A DNA stretch of 64,000 bases from Streptococcus sanguinis (GTDB taxonomy: Bacteria > Bacillota > Bacilli > Lactobacillales > Streptococcaceae): the NCBI RefSeq assembly GCF_013343115.1, contig NZ_CP054570.1, positions 558,001 through 622,000 on the forward strand. Direction: 5' to 3'. Position 1 is the stretch's first letter. The number at the start of each line of letters is the position of its first letter. Position numbers and translations under genes: made by a program. Of this stretch, positions 7,443 through 16,385 are shown one piece after another. The notes below the pieces were generated by a model. The model made no database searches. It had not been told where the DNA came from and worked only from the letters and a program-made list of their open reading frames with translations.

Positions 7443-8447
7443 ATGAACACAGACGACACAGTAACGATTTATGATGTCGCCCGTGAAGCGGGAGTTTCGA
7501 TGGCGACAGTCAGTCGAGTAGTGAATGGAAACAAGAACGTCAAAGAAAACACACGTAAAAAAGTTTTAGAGGTCATTGATCGTCTTGACTATCGTCCAAA
7601 TGCAGTGGCACGTGGACTAGCCAGCAAGAAGACTACAACCGTCGGCGTTGTCATTCCTAATATTACCAACAGCTATTTCTCAACCCTGGCAAAAGGGATT
7701 GATGATATTGCCGAAATGTATAAATACAACATTGTCTTGGCTAACAGTGATGAGGACGATGATAAGGAAGTCTCCGTTGTCAATACTCTATTTTCTAAAC
7801 AGGTGGATGGGATTATTTTCATGGGCTATCATCTGACAGAGAAAATTCGCTCAGAGTTTTCACGTTCGCGCACACCGGTCGTTTTGGCGGGTACTGTCGA
7901 TGTGGAGCATCAGCTTCCGAGCGTCAATATTGACTACAAGCAAGCAACTGTTGATGCTGTAGAATTACTGGCTAAGCGCAATAAGAAAATTGCCTTTGTT
8001 AGCGGACCGCTTGTAGATGATATCAACGGGAAAATCCGTCTATCAGGTTATAAAGATGGCTTGAAGAACAAGAAACTTTCATATAGCGAAGGCTTGGTTT
8101 TTGAATCTAAATATTCTTATGATGATGGCTACCACTTGGCAGAGCGTGTCATTGCTTCCAAAGCAACAGCTGCTTTTGTCACAGGAGATGAACTGGCTGC
8201 AGGCCTCTTAAATGGTCTGTCTGATCAAGGCATCAAGGTTCCAGAAGATTTTGAAATCATTACCAGTGATGATTCGCAAGTAGCTCGTTTCACTCGTCCT
8301 AACCTTTCCACAATCGGTCAGCCTCTCTATGACATCGGCGCAATCAGTATGCGCATGCTGACTAAGATTATGCATAAGGAAGAATTGGAAGAACGCGAAG
8401 TTCTCCTAGCTCACAGCATTAGCGAGCGTAAATCAACTCGGAAATAA
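7443..8447 (+). CDS. ccpA: Catabolite control protein A
   Basis: This 334-residue LacI/GalR-family regulator has the DNA-binding helix-turn-helix and hinge at residues 6-60 (TIYDVAREAGVSMATVSRVV, then NAVARGLASKKT), followed by a periplasmic-binding-protein-like core. CcpA binds HPr phosphorylated at Ser46 and then cre sites to control carbon use. The kinase that makes HPr-Ser-P, HprK, is also encoded in this window at 36623-37558. The gene has a good AAAGGAAA ribosome-binding site, is divergent from pepQ and ends before a clear terminator. Confidence 0.97.
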   Translation: MNTDDTVTIYDVAREAGVSMATVSRVVNGNKNVKENTRKKVLEVIDRLDYRPNAVARGLASKKTTTVGVVIPNITNSYFSTLAKGIDDIAEMYKYNIVLANSDEDDDKEVSVVNTLFSKQVDGIIFMGYHLTEKIRSEFSRSRTPVVLAGTVDVEHQLPSVNIDYKQATVDAVELLAKRNKKIAFVSGPLVDDINGKIRLSGYKDGLKNKKLSYSEGLVFESKYSYDDGYHLAERVIASKATAAFVTGDELAAGLLNGLSDQGIKVPEDFEIITSDDSQVARFTRPNLSTIGQPLYDIGAISMRMLTKIMHKEELEEREVLLAHSISERKSTRK

Positions 8448-8551
8448 GCGGTGAGATAGAAGCTTGATTATCAAGTCTTCTGAGCTTGAAAAGCGACTGA
8501 AGAGACTAAGTCAATGACTGCTTTAAGAGAGTTTCATGATTATGAAGCGAG

Positions 8552-8578
8552 GCTGAGGTGTAGTACCTCAGCTTTTTT
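8552..8578 (+). terminator. ccpA terminator
   Basis: GCTGAGGT (8552-8559) pairs with ACCTCAGC (8565-8572) around a 5-nt loop and is followed by six T residues. It lies about 100 nt after the ccpA stop. Confidence 0.85.
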
Positions 8579-8679
8579 GTGTTTCCGTTCAGCTAGAGCG
8601 TTTTCTATATGCTATCAGGCTTTGGATGGATTTTTTACCTCATTTGCCCTTGTGGTTTTCCTTTTTATTTGATTTTCGG

Positions 8680-8685
8680 TATAAT
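8680..8685 (+). promoter_or_regulatory. -10 box seven bases before the cpoA start
   Basis: A perfect TATAAT at 8680-8685 ends seven bases before the ATG at 8693. Transcription starting at the usual distance would begin at or within two bases of the start codon, so the mRNA may be leaderless. AGGAAG at 8686-8691 is only one base from the ATG, too close for a normal ribosome-binding site. Confidence 0.55.
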
Positions 8686-8692
8686 AGGAAGT

Positions 8693-9691
8693 ATGAAAGT
8701 ATTACTGTACCTTGAAGGAAAGTCCGTTTTGGAGAAATCAGGAATCGGCCGAGCCCTCCAGCACCAGATGCACGCCTTGGATTTGGCTGGGATTCCTTAT
8801 ACGACGGACGTTTTAGGAGATTATGATGTGGTTCACATCAATACCTATGGTCCCCGTAGCTTGCTTCTTCTGCATGCTGCCAAGAGGGGCAATAAAAAAG
8901 TGATTATGCATGGGCATTCGACCAAGGAGGACTTTGAAAATTCCTTTATTGGATCCAATCTCTTTGCTCCGCTTTTTGGTAAATATCTGACTCACATGTA
9001 TAAAAAGGCGGATTTCATTATCACGCCATCGGAGTATTCCAAGCAGCTTATCCAGTCTTATGGGGTCACTACGCCTATGGTGGCTGTGTCAAACGGTATT
9101 GACCTGCCTAAGTATAAGAAAGATGCTCGCAAGGAAGAAGTTTTTAAAAAGTATTTTAAGATTGAAGAAGGACAGAAGGTGGTCGTCTGTGCTGGACTTT
9201 ATTTCCGCCGCAAGGGGATTGAGGATTTTGTAGAGGTTGCCCGCAGGATGCCAGATGTGCGCTTTATCTGGCTGGGCTCTATCAATCTCTGGTTGATTCC
9301 GCGTAAGATTCGCCGGCTGGTTCTTTTTGACCACCCTGATAATGTCGAATTTCCCGGCTATTTTAAGGGAGCGGTATTTCAGGGAGCCATGTCTGGAGCA
9401 GATGCCTTCTTTTTCCCGTCCTATGAGGAAACTGAAGGAATTGTTGTCCTGGAAGCCTTGGCTAGTGAGCAGAATGTTGTGCTGCGTGATATTCCAGTCT
9501 ATCAGGGCTGGGTGGATGAGCGTTCAGCCGAGCTCTGCCATAATGTAGATGAGTTTGTCCAGTCTCTGAGAAATGTCTTAGATAAAAAGGTGGACAAGCG
9601 CGAAGCAGGCTATCAGGTGGCTAAAAGCCGGTCTATTGACGATGTTGCAGATCAGTTAGTTGAGGCTTATCAAACAGTTTTGGAGATGTAA
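8693..9691 (+). CDS. cpoA: Glycolipid glycosyltransferase, CpoA-like (GT4)
   Basis: The 332-residue protein is a GT-B fold, family 4 retaining glycosyltransferase: an N-terminal acceptor domain (GIGRALQHQMHAL) and a nucleotide-sugar domain with the E-x7-E motif in EETEGIVVLEALAS. In pneumococcus the equivalent CpoA adds galactose to glucosyl-diacylglycerol, next to the gene for the glucosyl step, and the same gene pair occurs here. The start at 8693 is preferred over an in-frame ATG at 8609 because the extension is hydrophobic, atypical, and lies upstream of the -10 box. The next gene starts one base after the stop. Confidence 0.85.
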   Translation: MKVLLYLEGKSVLEKSGIGRALQHQMHALDLAGIPYTTDVLGDYDVVHINTYGPRSLLLLHAAKRGNKKVIMHGHSTKEDFENSFIGSNLFAPLFGKYLTHMYKKADFIITPSEYSKQLIQSYGVTTPMVAVSNGIDLPKYKKDARKEEVFKKYFKIEEGQKVVVCAGLYFRRKGIEDFVEVARRMPDVRFIWLGSINLWLIPRKIRRLVLFDHPDNVEFPGYFKGAVFQGAMSGADAFFFPSYEETEGIVVLEALASEQNVVLRDIPVYQGWVDERSAELCHNVDEFVQSLRNVLDKKVDKREAGYQVAKSRSIDDVADQLVEAYQTVLEM

Positions 9692-9692
9692 G

Positions 9693-11015
9693 ATGCGTAT
9701 TGGTCTTTTTACAGATACCTATTTTCCTCAGGTCTCTGGGGTTGCTACTAGTATTCGGACTTTGAAGACGGAGCTGGAAAAATTAGGTCACACGGTATTT
9801 ATTTTTACAACGACGGACAAGGATGTCAATCGTTATGAGGATTGGCAGATTATTCGGATTCCCAGCGTACCTTTCTTTGCCTTTAAGGACCGAAGAGTGG
9901 CTTACCGAGGCTTTTCTCACGCCTTAGAAATTGCCCGTCAGTACCAGCTGGATATTATCCATACCCAGACTGAGTTTTCACTAGGGCTGCTGGGGATTTG
10001 GATCGCCAAAGAGCTGCGGATTCCGGTAGTACATACCTATCATACCCAGTATGAGGATTATGTGCACTATATTGCCAAGGGAATGGTCATCCGTCCTAGT
10101 ATGGTCAAGTACATCGTCCGCGGCTTCATGAGTGATTTGGATGGGGTTATCTGCCCTAGTGAGATTGTTTATGATCTCTTGGTTGACTATAAAATCGAAG
10201 CAGAAAAACGGGTAATTCCGACAGGGATTGAGCTGGCGAAGTTTGAGCGGCCGGAAATTTCGCGTGAGGATATCAAGAAGCTTCGTTTCAAGTTAGGTCT
10301 TGCTGAAGACGAGATTATGCTGCTCAGTCTGTCCCGTATTTCTTATGAAAAGAATATCCAGGCTATCGTTGAGGCGATGCCTGCCGTCCTTGAAGAAAAT
10401 GACAAAGTCAAGCTAGTCATTGTCGGCGACGGTCCTTATGCAGAAGACTTGAAAGAATTGGTTGCCAAGCTTCAGATTGAAGAAGCTGTCATCTTTACGG
10501 GGATGATTGCTCCAAGTGATACGGCCCTTTACTATAAAGCTGCGGATTTCTTTATCTCTGCCTCAACCAGTGAGACTCAAGGTCTGACTTATCTGGAAAG
10601 CTTAGCCAGCGGCACACCGATTATTGCCCATGGAAATCCTTATCTGGATAATGTTATCAGTGACAAGATTTTTGGGACCCTTTATTACCAAGAGCGGGAT
10701 TTATCAGGCGCTATTTTAGAGGCGATTATTGCGACGCCTGACATGGATGAGCAAAAGCTAGCAGACAAGCTTTACGAGATTTCAGCGGAGAATTTTGGTC
10801 GCAGAGTCTATGAGTTTTATCTAGATTTGACTATTTCCAAAGACTTCCATAACGAGCTCAGCCCAGAGGAAAGTGCTGCTAAGCGTCTGGCCAAGACAGT
10901 GGCCTATCTGCCTGGCAAGGTCATCTCTCTACCAATCAATGGCTCTGTTCGTATCCTCAAAGCTTCGAGTAAGCAAGTGAAAAAAATCAGGAATATTACT
11001 AAGTTATTAGAATAG
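9693..11015 (+). CDS. 1,2-diacylglycerol 3-glucosyltransferase-like protein (GT4)
   Basis: This 440-residue family-4 glycosyltransferase starts with the GLFTDTYFPQVSGVATSIRT segment typical of bacterial diacylglycerol glucosyltransferases. The sugar-nucleotide domain carries SETQGLTYLESLASGTP with the E-x7-E pair. It probably makes glucosyl-diacylglycerol at the inner membrane leaflet, the substrate of CpoA encoded just upstream. Such glycolipids also anchor lipoteichoic acid. The ATG at 9693, one base past the cpoA stop, is preferred over one at 9660 inside cpoA. The C-terminus is basic (KQVKKIRNITKLLE), which suits membrane association. Confidence 0.9.
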   Translation: MRIGLFTDTYFPQVSGVATSIRTLKTELEKLGHTVFIFTTTDKDVNRYEDWQIIRIPSVPFFAFKDRRVAYRGFSHALEIARQYQLDIIHTQTEFSLGLLGIWIAKELRIPVVHTYHTQYEDYVHYIAKGMVIRPSMVKYIVRGFMSDLDGVICPSEIVYDLLVDYKIEAEKRVIPTGIELAKFERPEISREDIKKLRFKLGLAEDEIMLLSLSRISYEKNIQAIVEAMPAVLEENDKVKLVIVGDGPYAEDLKELVAKLQIEEAVIFTGMIAPSDTALYYKAADFFISASTSETQGLTYLESLASGTPIIAHGNPYLDNVISDKIFGTLYYQERDLSGAILEAIIATPDMDEQKLADKLYEISAENFGRRVYEFYLDLTISKDFHNELSPEESAAKRLAKTVAYLPGKVISLPINGSVRILKASSKQVKKIRNITKLLE

Positions 11016-11022
11016 AAACATG

Positions 11023-11063
11023 CCTTGCATCATTGTGGCAATAGCTATTTATGCAAGGTTTTG
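11023..11063 (+). terminator. Possible terminator after the glucosyltransferase gene
   Basis: CCTTGCAT (11023-11030) pairs perfectly with ATGCAAGG (11051-11058), followed by TTTT. The 20-nt loop is large, so termination may be partial, allowing read-through to the next gene. Confidence 0.55.
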
Positions 11064-11085
11064 TATAGAATATAGGAGAAATCTT

Positions 11086-11568
11086 ATGAAAAAATATCTC
11101 AAACAGCTGCCGTGGCTGCTTTTGTTCTATGGCATTTTCATTGCTTCAGATTGGATTTGGCAAGAGCTTTGGAGATATCTTATAGACAATACAGAAAGTG
11201 TAGAAAGTGTTTTGAACTGGCTTTCTAATCTTAATTTATTTTATTATGCTTTGCTGCTTCCTTTGTTTGGTGCAGTGATTGCTTATATAAATACTCGGAT
11301 GCAAGGTTTTTCACTGCCCTTTCTTCTTTTGATTCCAGGGGTTCAGTATTATTACTTATTCAAAAACTTTTTTGATGGACTTTTTTACTCAGGAGACAAG
11401 ATTTATAATCCAATCACTTCCACGCTTTATAATGCTAGGGATATTCATGTCTTGTTATTCCTTTCTTTGGGAGGAATGCTGTTGGCAGAGCAATACCGTA
11501 AAAAACGTCAAGCTGCCACTTTGAGTCAAGAGGCTCTAAATCGTTTTTCTGGTTTTGATGGTCAATAG
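11086..11568 (+). CDS. Small hypothetical membrane protein
   Basis: The 160-residue protein has four likely membrane segments: about residues 8-26, 50-68, 76-95 and a last one near 125-142 (VLLFLSLGGMLLA), with a charged C-terminal tail (EQYRKKRQ). The ATG at 11086 is taken because TAGGAGA lies just upstream; an ATG at 11020 has no such site. I do not recognise a family. It follows the glycolipid glycosyltransferases on the same strand, so a role in membrane lipid or cell-surface biology is possible but unproven. Confidence 0.75.
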   Translation: MKKYLKQLPWLLLFYGIFIASDWIWQELWRYLIDNTESVESVLNWLSNLNLFYYALLLPLFGAVIAYINTRMQGFSLPFLLLIPGVQYYYLFKNFFDGLFYSGDKIYNPITSTLYNARDIHVLLFLSLGGMLLAEQYRKKRQAATLSQEALNRFSGFDGQ

Positions 11569-11571
11569 TTC

Positions 11572-11599
11572 TTGCAAATTTTTCCAATCGTGCTATAAT
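11572..11599 (+). promoter_or_regulatory. Promoter of the thrS T-box transcript
   Basis: A -35 TTGCAA (11572-11577) and -10 TATAAT (11594-11599) are 16 nt apart, with an extended TGC just before the -10. Confidence 0.82.
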
Positions 11600-11605
11600 G
11601 TTTTC

Positions 11606-11815
11606 TAGAGACAAATCACCTGCAGGAAATCTTTTAGAGAGCGCGTGGAGCTGGAAATCGCGTAGAGGATGCAGTTGGGACTACTCTATTAGCTTTTATG
11701 CAAACATAAAACGGTGGCTACGTTAGAGCCGATTCGAGGTGTAAGTCTTTTGACTTACATAAATGAAGGTGGAACCACGTTGCGACGTCCTTTTGAGGAT
11801 GTCGTTTTTCTTTTG
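11606..11815 (+). promoter_or_regulatory. Threonine T-box riboswitch leader
   Basis: The leader has T-box hallmarks. An AGAGAGCGCGTGGAGCTGG segment of stem I lies at about 11636-11654, and adjacent ACT codons (11680-11685) are candidates for the threonine specifier. The T-box core AGGTGGAACCACGTTGCG spans 11767-11784, and the terminator stem CGACGTCC (11783-11790) with GGATGTCG (11797-11804) is followed by TTTTTCTTTT. Uncharged tRNA-Thr would stabilise the antiterminator and switch on the two downstream genes. The specifier assignment is my reading, not a computed fold. Confidence 0.93.
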
Positions 11816-11830
11816 TCAGAAGGAGGGAGA

Positions 11831-12472
11831 ATGGTGCTTTATATGATTGGCGGATCGCCTTGTAGTGGGAAGTCAACAATTGCTTCACTTCTTGCTAGAC
11901 AGTATCAGCTGCTTCATATCAAACTGGATGATTTGGTAGACGAGATGATGAGTCAAGCAAGTGCAGACTCACAGCCGATTTGCCTTCTTAGACAGGACAG
12001 AAATCCGGAACAAATCTGGATGAGAAATCCAGAAGAGATGGCAGATGAAGAATGGCGCTTTTATGAAGAGATTTTTCCTTATGTAAAATCTTACTTGATA
12101 AAAAATCAAGATAGACCACTCTTGGTTGAGGGGGCAGGACTCTTGCCTCACTTGGTAAAGGAGCTTGAATGCCCAGTGCCCTCTTATCTATGCTTGACTC
12201 CGACAGCTGATTTTCAGAAAAAGCATTATAGACAGAGAGAATGGGTTCCTTATGTCTTAGAGGGAACAACCAATCCTGAGCAAGCTTTTGAAAACTGGAT
12301 GCAGCGAGACATTCTTTTTGCTCAAATGGTTCGGAAGGAAGCGGTGAGATTAGGCTATCCTAGCCTCATAACAGATGGTAGTCAGTCAGAAAAGCAGACT
12401 GCGGAAGAGATTGCTCGAATCTTTAAATTGTCCAATATAAATAGAATAGATATTAAAGGAGAAAACACATGA
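11831..12472 (+). CDS. P-loop kinase-like NTPase between the T-box and thrS
   Basis: This 213-residue protein opens with a Walker A motif [10 protein letters not shown] (residues 7-16), followed by [10 protein letters not shown] and a C-terminal ARIFKL helix, like small nucleoside, shikimate or 2-phosphoglycerate kinase-type P-loop proteins. The ATG at 11831 follows GGAGGGAG closely; the open frame extends back into the T-box but cannot be coding there. It overlaps thrS by ATGA, so the two are translationally coupled, and both lie under threonine T-box control. The substrate is unknown. A threonine- or tRNA-related role is only suggested by context. Confidence 0.82.
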   Translation: MVLYMIGGSPCSGKSTIASLLARQYQLLHIKLDDLVDEMMSQASADSQPICLLRQDRNPEQIWMRNPEEMADEEWRFYEEIFPYVKSYLIKNQDRPLLVEGAGLLPHLVKELECPVPSYLCLTPTADFQKKHYRQREWVPYVLEGTTNPEQAFENWMQRDILFAQMVRKEAVRLGYPSLITDGSQSEKQTAEEIARIFKLSNINRIDIKGENT

Positions 12473-14412
12473 TTAAGATTACTTTCCCAGATGGCGCTGT
12501 GCGTGAATTCGAGTCTGGCGTTACAACTTTTGAAATTGCTCAATCTATCAGCAATTCCCTGGCTAAAAAAGCTTTGGCTGGTAAATTCAATGGCAAACTG
12601 ATTGATACAACTCGTGCCATCACTGAAGATGGTGCCATTGAAATCGTGACACCTGACCACGAAGATGCTTTAGACATCTTGCGTCACTCAGCAGCCCACC
12701 TGTTTGCACAAGCAGCTCGCCGTCTTTTCCCAGATATTCACTTGGGCGTTGGTCCTGCCATTCAGGATGGTTTCTACTACGATACGGACAATGAAGCAGG
12801 GCAAATTTCAAATGAAGACCTGCCTCGTATCGAAGAAGAAATGAAGAAAATCGTCAAAGAAAACTTCCCGTCCATCCGTGAGGAAGTGACCAAGGATCAG
12901 GCCCGTGAAATTTTCAAAAACGATCCTTACAAGTTGGAATTGATTGAAGAGCACTCAGAAGATGAGGGCGGTTTGACCATCTACCGTCAGGGTGAATATG
13001 TGGATCTCTGCCGTGGGCCTCACGTTCCATCTACAGGTAGAATCCAAATCTTCCACCTCTTGAATGTGGCTGGGGCATACTGGCGCGGGAACAGCGACAA
13101 TGCTATGATGCAGCGGGTCTATGGTACTGCTTGGTTTGACAAGAAAGACCTGAAGAAATATCTGCAAATGCGGGAAGAGGCTAAAGAACGCGACCACCGT
13201 AAGTTAGGTAAAGAGCTGGATCTCTTCATGATTTCACAAGAAGTGGGTCAAGGCTTGCCATTCTGGCTGCCAAACGGTGCGACGGTCCGTCGCGAGTTGG
13301 AGCGCTACATCGTTGACAAAGAGTTGGCTTCAGGCTACCAACACGTCTACACTCCGCCTTTGGCCTCTGTGGGGCTTTATAAGACTTCTGGTCACTGGGA
13401 GCACTACCAGGAGGATATGTTCCCAACCATGGATATGGGTGATGGAGAAGAGTTTGTTCTTCGTCCTATGAACTGTCCTCACCACATCCAAGTCTACAAA
13501 CACCACGTTCATTCTTACCGTGAGCTTCCAATCCGTATTGCTGAGATTGGCATGATGCACCGCTACGAAAAATCTGGTGCCCTGACTGGTCTTCAACGTG
13601 TACGTGAAATGTCCTTGAACGATGGTCACCTCTTTGTTACTCCTGAACAAATCCAAGAAGAATTCCAGCGTGCGCTGCAGTTGATTATCGACGTTTATGC
13701 CGACTTCAACTTGACAGAATATCGTTTCCGTCTGTCTCTTCGTGACCCTCAAGATACTCACAAGTACTTTGACAACGATGAGATGTGGGAAAATGCCCAA
13801 ACCATGCTGCGAGCAGCCTTGGACGAAATGGGTGTGGACTACTTTGAGGCAGAAGGAGAAGCAGCCTTCTATGGTCCAAAACTCGATATCCAAGTTAAAA
13901 CAGCCCTTGGAAATGAAGAAACTCTGTCAACTATCCAGCTAGACTTCCTCTTGCCAGAGCGCTTTGACCTCAAGTATGTCGGAGCTGACGGTGAAGAGCA
14001 TCGGCCAGTTATGATTCACCGTGGGGTTATCTCAACTATGGAGCGCTTCACAGCTATCTTGATTGAAAATTACAAGGGTGCCTTCCCGACTTGGCTGGCT
14101 CCGCATCAAGTGACTTTGATTCCTGTTTCTAACGAAGCCCATATTGACTATGCTTGGCAAGTAGCTAAGAAGCTGCGCGACAAGGGTGTTCGTGCTGATG
14201 TGGATGAGCGTAATGAAAAAATGCAGTACAAGATTCGTGCCTCACAAACTAGCAAGATTCCTTATCAGCTCATCGTTGGTGACAAGGAAGTAGAAGACGG
14301 TACTGTTAATGTCCGCCGCTATGGTCAAAAAGAAACACATACAATACCAGTAGACGAATTTGTAGAGCAAATCTTAGCAGACATTGCCAGCAAGTCCCGC
14401 GTTGAAAAGTAG
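12469..14412 (+). CDS. thrS: Threonyl-tRNA synthetase
   Basis: The 647-residue class II synthetase charges tRNA-Thr. In order it has the TGS domain (1-62), the editing domain with HSAAH (73-77), the catalytic core with the zinc ligands in RPMNCPHH and class II motifs ([19 protein letters not shown]), and the C-terminal anticodon-binding domain ([11 protein letters not shown] onward). Length is normal for the family. AAGGAG upstream gives a good start. The gene is controlled by the T-box leader at 11606-11815 and ends at a strong terminator. Confidence 0.98.
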   Translation: MIKITFPDGAVREFESGVTTFEIAQSISNSLAKKALAGKFNGKLIDTTRAITEDGAIEIVTPDHEDALDILRHSAAHLFAQAARRLFPDIHLGVGPAIQDGFYYDTDNEAGQISNEDLPRIEEEMKKIVKENFPSIREEVTKDQAREIFKNDPYKLELIEEHSEDEGGLTIYRQGEYVDLCRGPHVPSTGRIQIFHLLNVAGAYWRGNSDNAMMQRVYGTAWFDKKDLKKYLQMREEAKERDHRKLGKELDLFMISQEVGQGLPFWLPNGATVRRELERYIVDKELASGYQHVYTPPLASVGLYKTSGHWEHYQEDMFPTMDMGDGEEFVLRPMNCPHHIQVYKHHVHSYRELPIRIAEIGMMHRYEKSGALTGLQRVREMSLNDGHLFVTPEQIQEEFQRALQLIIDVYADFNLTEYRFRLSLRDPQDTHKYFDNDEMWENAQTMLRAALDEMGVDYFEAEGEAAFYGPKLDIQVKTALGNEETLSTIQLDFLLPERFDLKYVGADGEEHRPVMIHRGVISTMERFTAILIENYKGAFPTWLAPHQVTLIPVSNEAHIDYAWQVAKKLRDKGVRADVDERNEKMQYKIRASQTSKIPYQLIVGDKEVEDGTVNVRRYGQKETHTIPVDEFVEQILADIASKSRVEK

Positions 14413-14422
14413 AATTCATTGG

Positions 14423-14465
14423 AAAACAATAAAACCCGAGCAATTAGCTCGGGTTTTATTGTTTT
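14423..14465. terminator. thrS terminator, bidirectional
   Basis: A perfect 19-bp stem has arms AAAACAATAAAACCCGAGC (14423-14441) and its complement (14447-14465), with a 5-nt loop. It lies between convergent thrS and the lipoprotein gene and can serve both. Confidence 0.92.
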
Positions 14466-14515
14466 CTATCTGTAGGTAAAAACTTCTTTAACTAATTATG
14501 TTAGCAAGTTTAATC

Positions 14516-14914
14516 TTAATGCAAGTATTTATCCACATAATCATCAAAATCAGGATACTCATTTCTGTTCATGGCATAGAGCATTTCCCCATAGAGAGGG
14601 TCACTTGACGGGTCATCAGGTTCTAGAAGAGTAGCTATTTTCATATCATCATCTGGGAAAAGGATGGTGTAGTGATAGGTATCGCTGACAGTGATACTGT
14701 AATATTTGGTGTTATCTTGATAGCCTGACTTATCTATCTTATAGTGAAATTCTTTATCACCTAGCTTGCCTGTCTTGTCATTGAAGACAATGTCAATGTC
14801 CTCGCCGTTTGCTTTCTGAGCCTTCCATTTTCCCTGGAAGCTAGTGTGCTGACCGCAGGCGCTGAGAAAGATTAGTGTTAAGAAAGTGGTGAAAAGCAAT
14901 GTCAGTTTTTTCAT
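14516..14914 (-). CDS. Small putative lipoprotein
   Basis: The 132-residue protein has a lipoprotein signal peptide and lipobox (LSAC, Cys20), then FQGKWKAQKANGEDIDIVF and KLGDKEFHYKID, a pattern of short beta strands as in small streptococcal lipocalin-like or DUF-type lipoproteins. It should be anchored outside the membrane. The C-terminal part is acidic (EYPDFDDYVDKYLH). I do not recognise a named function. It stands alone between the thrS terminator and the importer operon terminator. Confidence 0.75.
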   Translation of the reverse strand: MKKLTLLFTTFLTLIFLSACGQHTSFQGKWKAQKANGEDIDIVFNDKTGKLGDKEFHYKIDKSGYQDNTKYYSITVSDTYHYTILFPDDDMKIATLLEPDDPSSDPLYGEMLYAMNRNEYPDFDDYVDKYLH

Positions 14915-14964
14915 ATCGTTCTCCTTGTCTATCCTTTGATATTATTCTACCACAAATATTAAAA

Positions 14965-14995
14965 ATAAAAAAGCTGAGTTGGTAAACTCAACTTT
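14965..14995 (-). terminator. Terminator of the glutamine/glutamate importer operon
   Basis: On the minus strand AAGTTGAGTT pairs with AACTCAGCTT (one G-T pair; plus positions 14971-14980 and 14985-14994), followed by a T-rich run. Confidence 0.75.
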
Positions 14996-15022
14996 TAGAA
15001 AGTAGTTCTGTATTTGAGCTAT

Positions 15023-15682
15023 CTATTCTGCAGCTTGAGCCCAGCGTTGGGATAGCTTGCGCGAGAAGCTGGAAATGGCGAAGTTAATCAGGAAATAGAT
15101 GGCTGCTACTAGTAGGTAGAGAGCGAAGACTTGTTCAGCTTCAAAATAGCGTCCCATCAGAATTTGAGCAGAACCAAAAAGTTCTTGGAGCGCAATAACA
15201 GAATAGAGCAGGCTGGTATCCTTAATCACTGTGACAAACTGAGAAATGATGGCTGGCAGCATTTTCCGAATAGCCTGAGGTAGGATGATGTAACGCAGAA
15301 TCTGAAACTGAGTAAATCCTTGAGATAAGCCAGCTTCAGTCTGACCTGGGTCAATGGCATTGAGACCGCCCCGGATAATTTCTGCCAAAGCAGCAGAAGT
15401 AAAAACAGTGAAGCTGATGATACCGGCTGGCGTTGATTTAATCTGAAAGACTAAAAAGATAGTGAAAATCCAGAGCAGATTGGGTACATTACGGACAAAT
15501 TCGATATAAATGCTGGCAATCAGCTTGAGCAGTTTATTTTTTCCATTTCGCATGACGGCTAGAATAGTTCCAAAAATCGTGGATAGGACAATGGAAATGA
15601 AAGAAATTTGCAGCGTCAGCCAGAGCCCCTTAAGGATAAAGAGGAGGTTGGTTGTGGTTAAGACTTTTAAAATATTTTCCAT
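15023..15682 (-). CDS. glnP: Polar amino-acid ABC permease (GlnP-like)
   Basis: The 219-residue inner-membrane permease has about five hydrophobic segments and the HisM/GlnP coupling loop (EAGLSQGFTQFQILRYIILP), where the ATPase docks. It is the last gene of a minus-strand operon of ATPase, binding protein and two permeases. The order matches glnQHMP described next to vicRKX in Streptococcus mutans, a glutamate/glutamine importer. The real substrate here is inferred from that order. The gene begins 10 nt after glnM. Confidence 0.88.
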   Translation of the reverse strand: MENILKVLTTTNLLFILKGLWLTLQISFISIVLSTIFGTILAVMRNGKNKLLKLIASIYIEFVRNVPNLLWIFTIFLVFQIKSTPAGIISFTVFTSAALAEIIRGGLNAIDPGQTEAGLSQGFTQFQILRYIILPQAIRKMLPAIISQFVTVIKDTSLLYSVIALQELFGSAQILMGRYFEAEQVFALYLLVAAIYFLINFAISSFSRKLSQRWAQAAE

Positions 15683-15692
15683 AGAGACCTCC

Positions 15693-16373
15693 TTAGATGC
15701 TGTAAGCTTGTTTATTGGCTTCCTCTACCTTACGTCCCCAGCTGGCGATTGGGAAGCAAAGGAGGAAGTAGAGCAGAGCTGCTCCAGCAAAGGCTGGGAT
15801 GTAGTTGGAGTTCAGAGCAGACCAGGACTTGGTCACGAACATCAGATCCATACCAGAGATAATAGCGACAGTAGAAGTGTTTTTTATCAGATTGACGACC
15901 TGATTGATTAACGGTGGCAGGATAATCCGAAAAGCTTGGGGCAGGATGATGTATCGCATGGTTTCTACATAGGTAAAGCCCTGAGATAGTGCAGCTTCAG
16001 TCTGTCCGCGAGGAATGGACTGGATACCTGAGCGGATGACTTCGGCGATGTAAGCACCGTGATACAGTCCTACACAGAGAACCGCAGTCCAATAGATTGA
16101 GGGCATGATGGTGTAATTGCTGACTAGTGGAAGACCGTAAAAGACAATTACAAATTGAACTAAGAGTGGTGTATTCTGATAAAACTCAACAAAAATACGA
16201 GCTAGACCACGTAGAACTTTGTGCTTACCTGTGCTGATCGCTCCAAAGAAAATCCCTAGTAGAAGAGCCAAGGTCAGGGCACCGATAGAAATAGCTAAGG
16301 TAAAGAGGAATCCTTGGAAAAACTTGCCAAAGTCCGCAAAGTAGGCCTGCCAAGAAGAAATACTAAAACTCAT
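15693..16373 (-). CDS. glnM: Polar amino-acid ABC permease (GlnM-like)
   Basis: This 226-residue permease has the same family features as its neighbour, including the docking loop EAALSQGFTYVETMRYIILP and about five membrane segments. The two permease subunits probably form a heterodimer with GlnQ. It follows the binding-protein gene by 12 nt. The start ATG at 16373 has a good GAAAGGAG ribosome-binding site. Confidence 0.88.
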   Translation of the reverse strand: MSFSISSWQAYFADFGKFFQGFLFTLAISIGALTLALLLGIFFGAISTGKHKVLRGLARIFVEFYQNTPLLVQFVIVFYGLPLVSNYTIMPSIYWTAVLCVGLYHGAYIAEVIRSGIQSIPRGQTEAALSQGFTYVETMRYIILPQAFRIILPPLINQVVNLIKNTSTVAIISGMDLMFVTKSWSALNSNYIPAFAGAALLYFLLCFPIASWGRKVEEANKQAYSI

Positions 16374-16385
16374 GGGGTCTCCTTT

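Noticed and set aside
11714..11830. Upstream part of the kinase-like reading frame
   Set aside because: It runs through the T-box antiterminator and terminator, which must act as RNA.
13330..13893. 187-residue minus-strand frame inside thrS
   Set aside because: It is antisense to the conserved ThrRS catalytic core.
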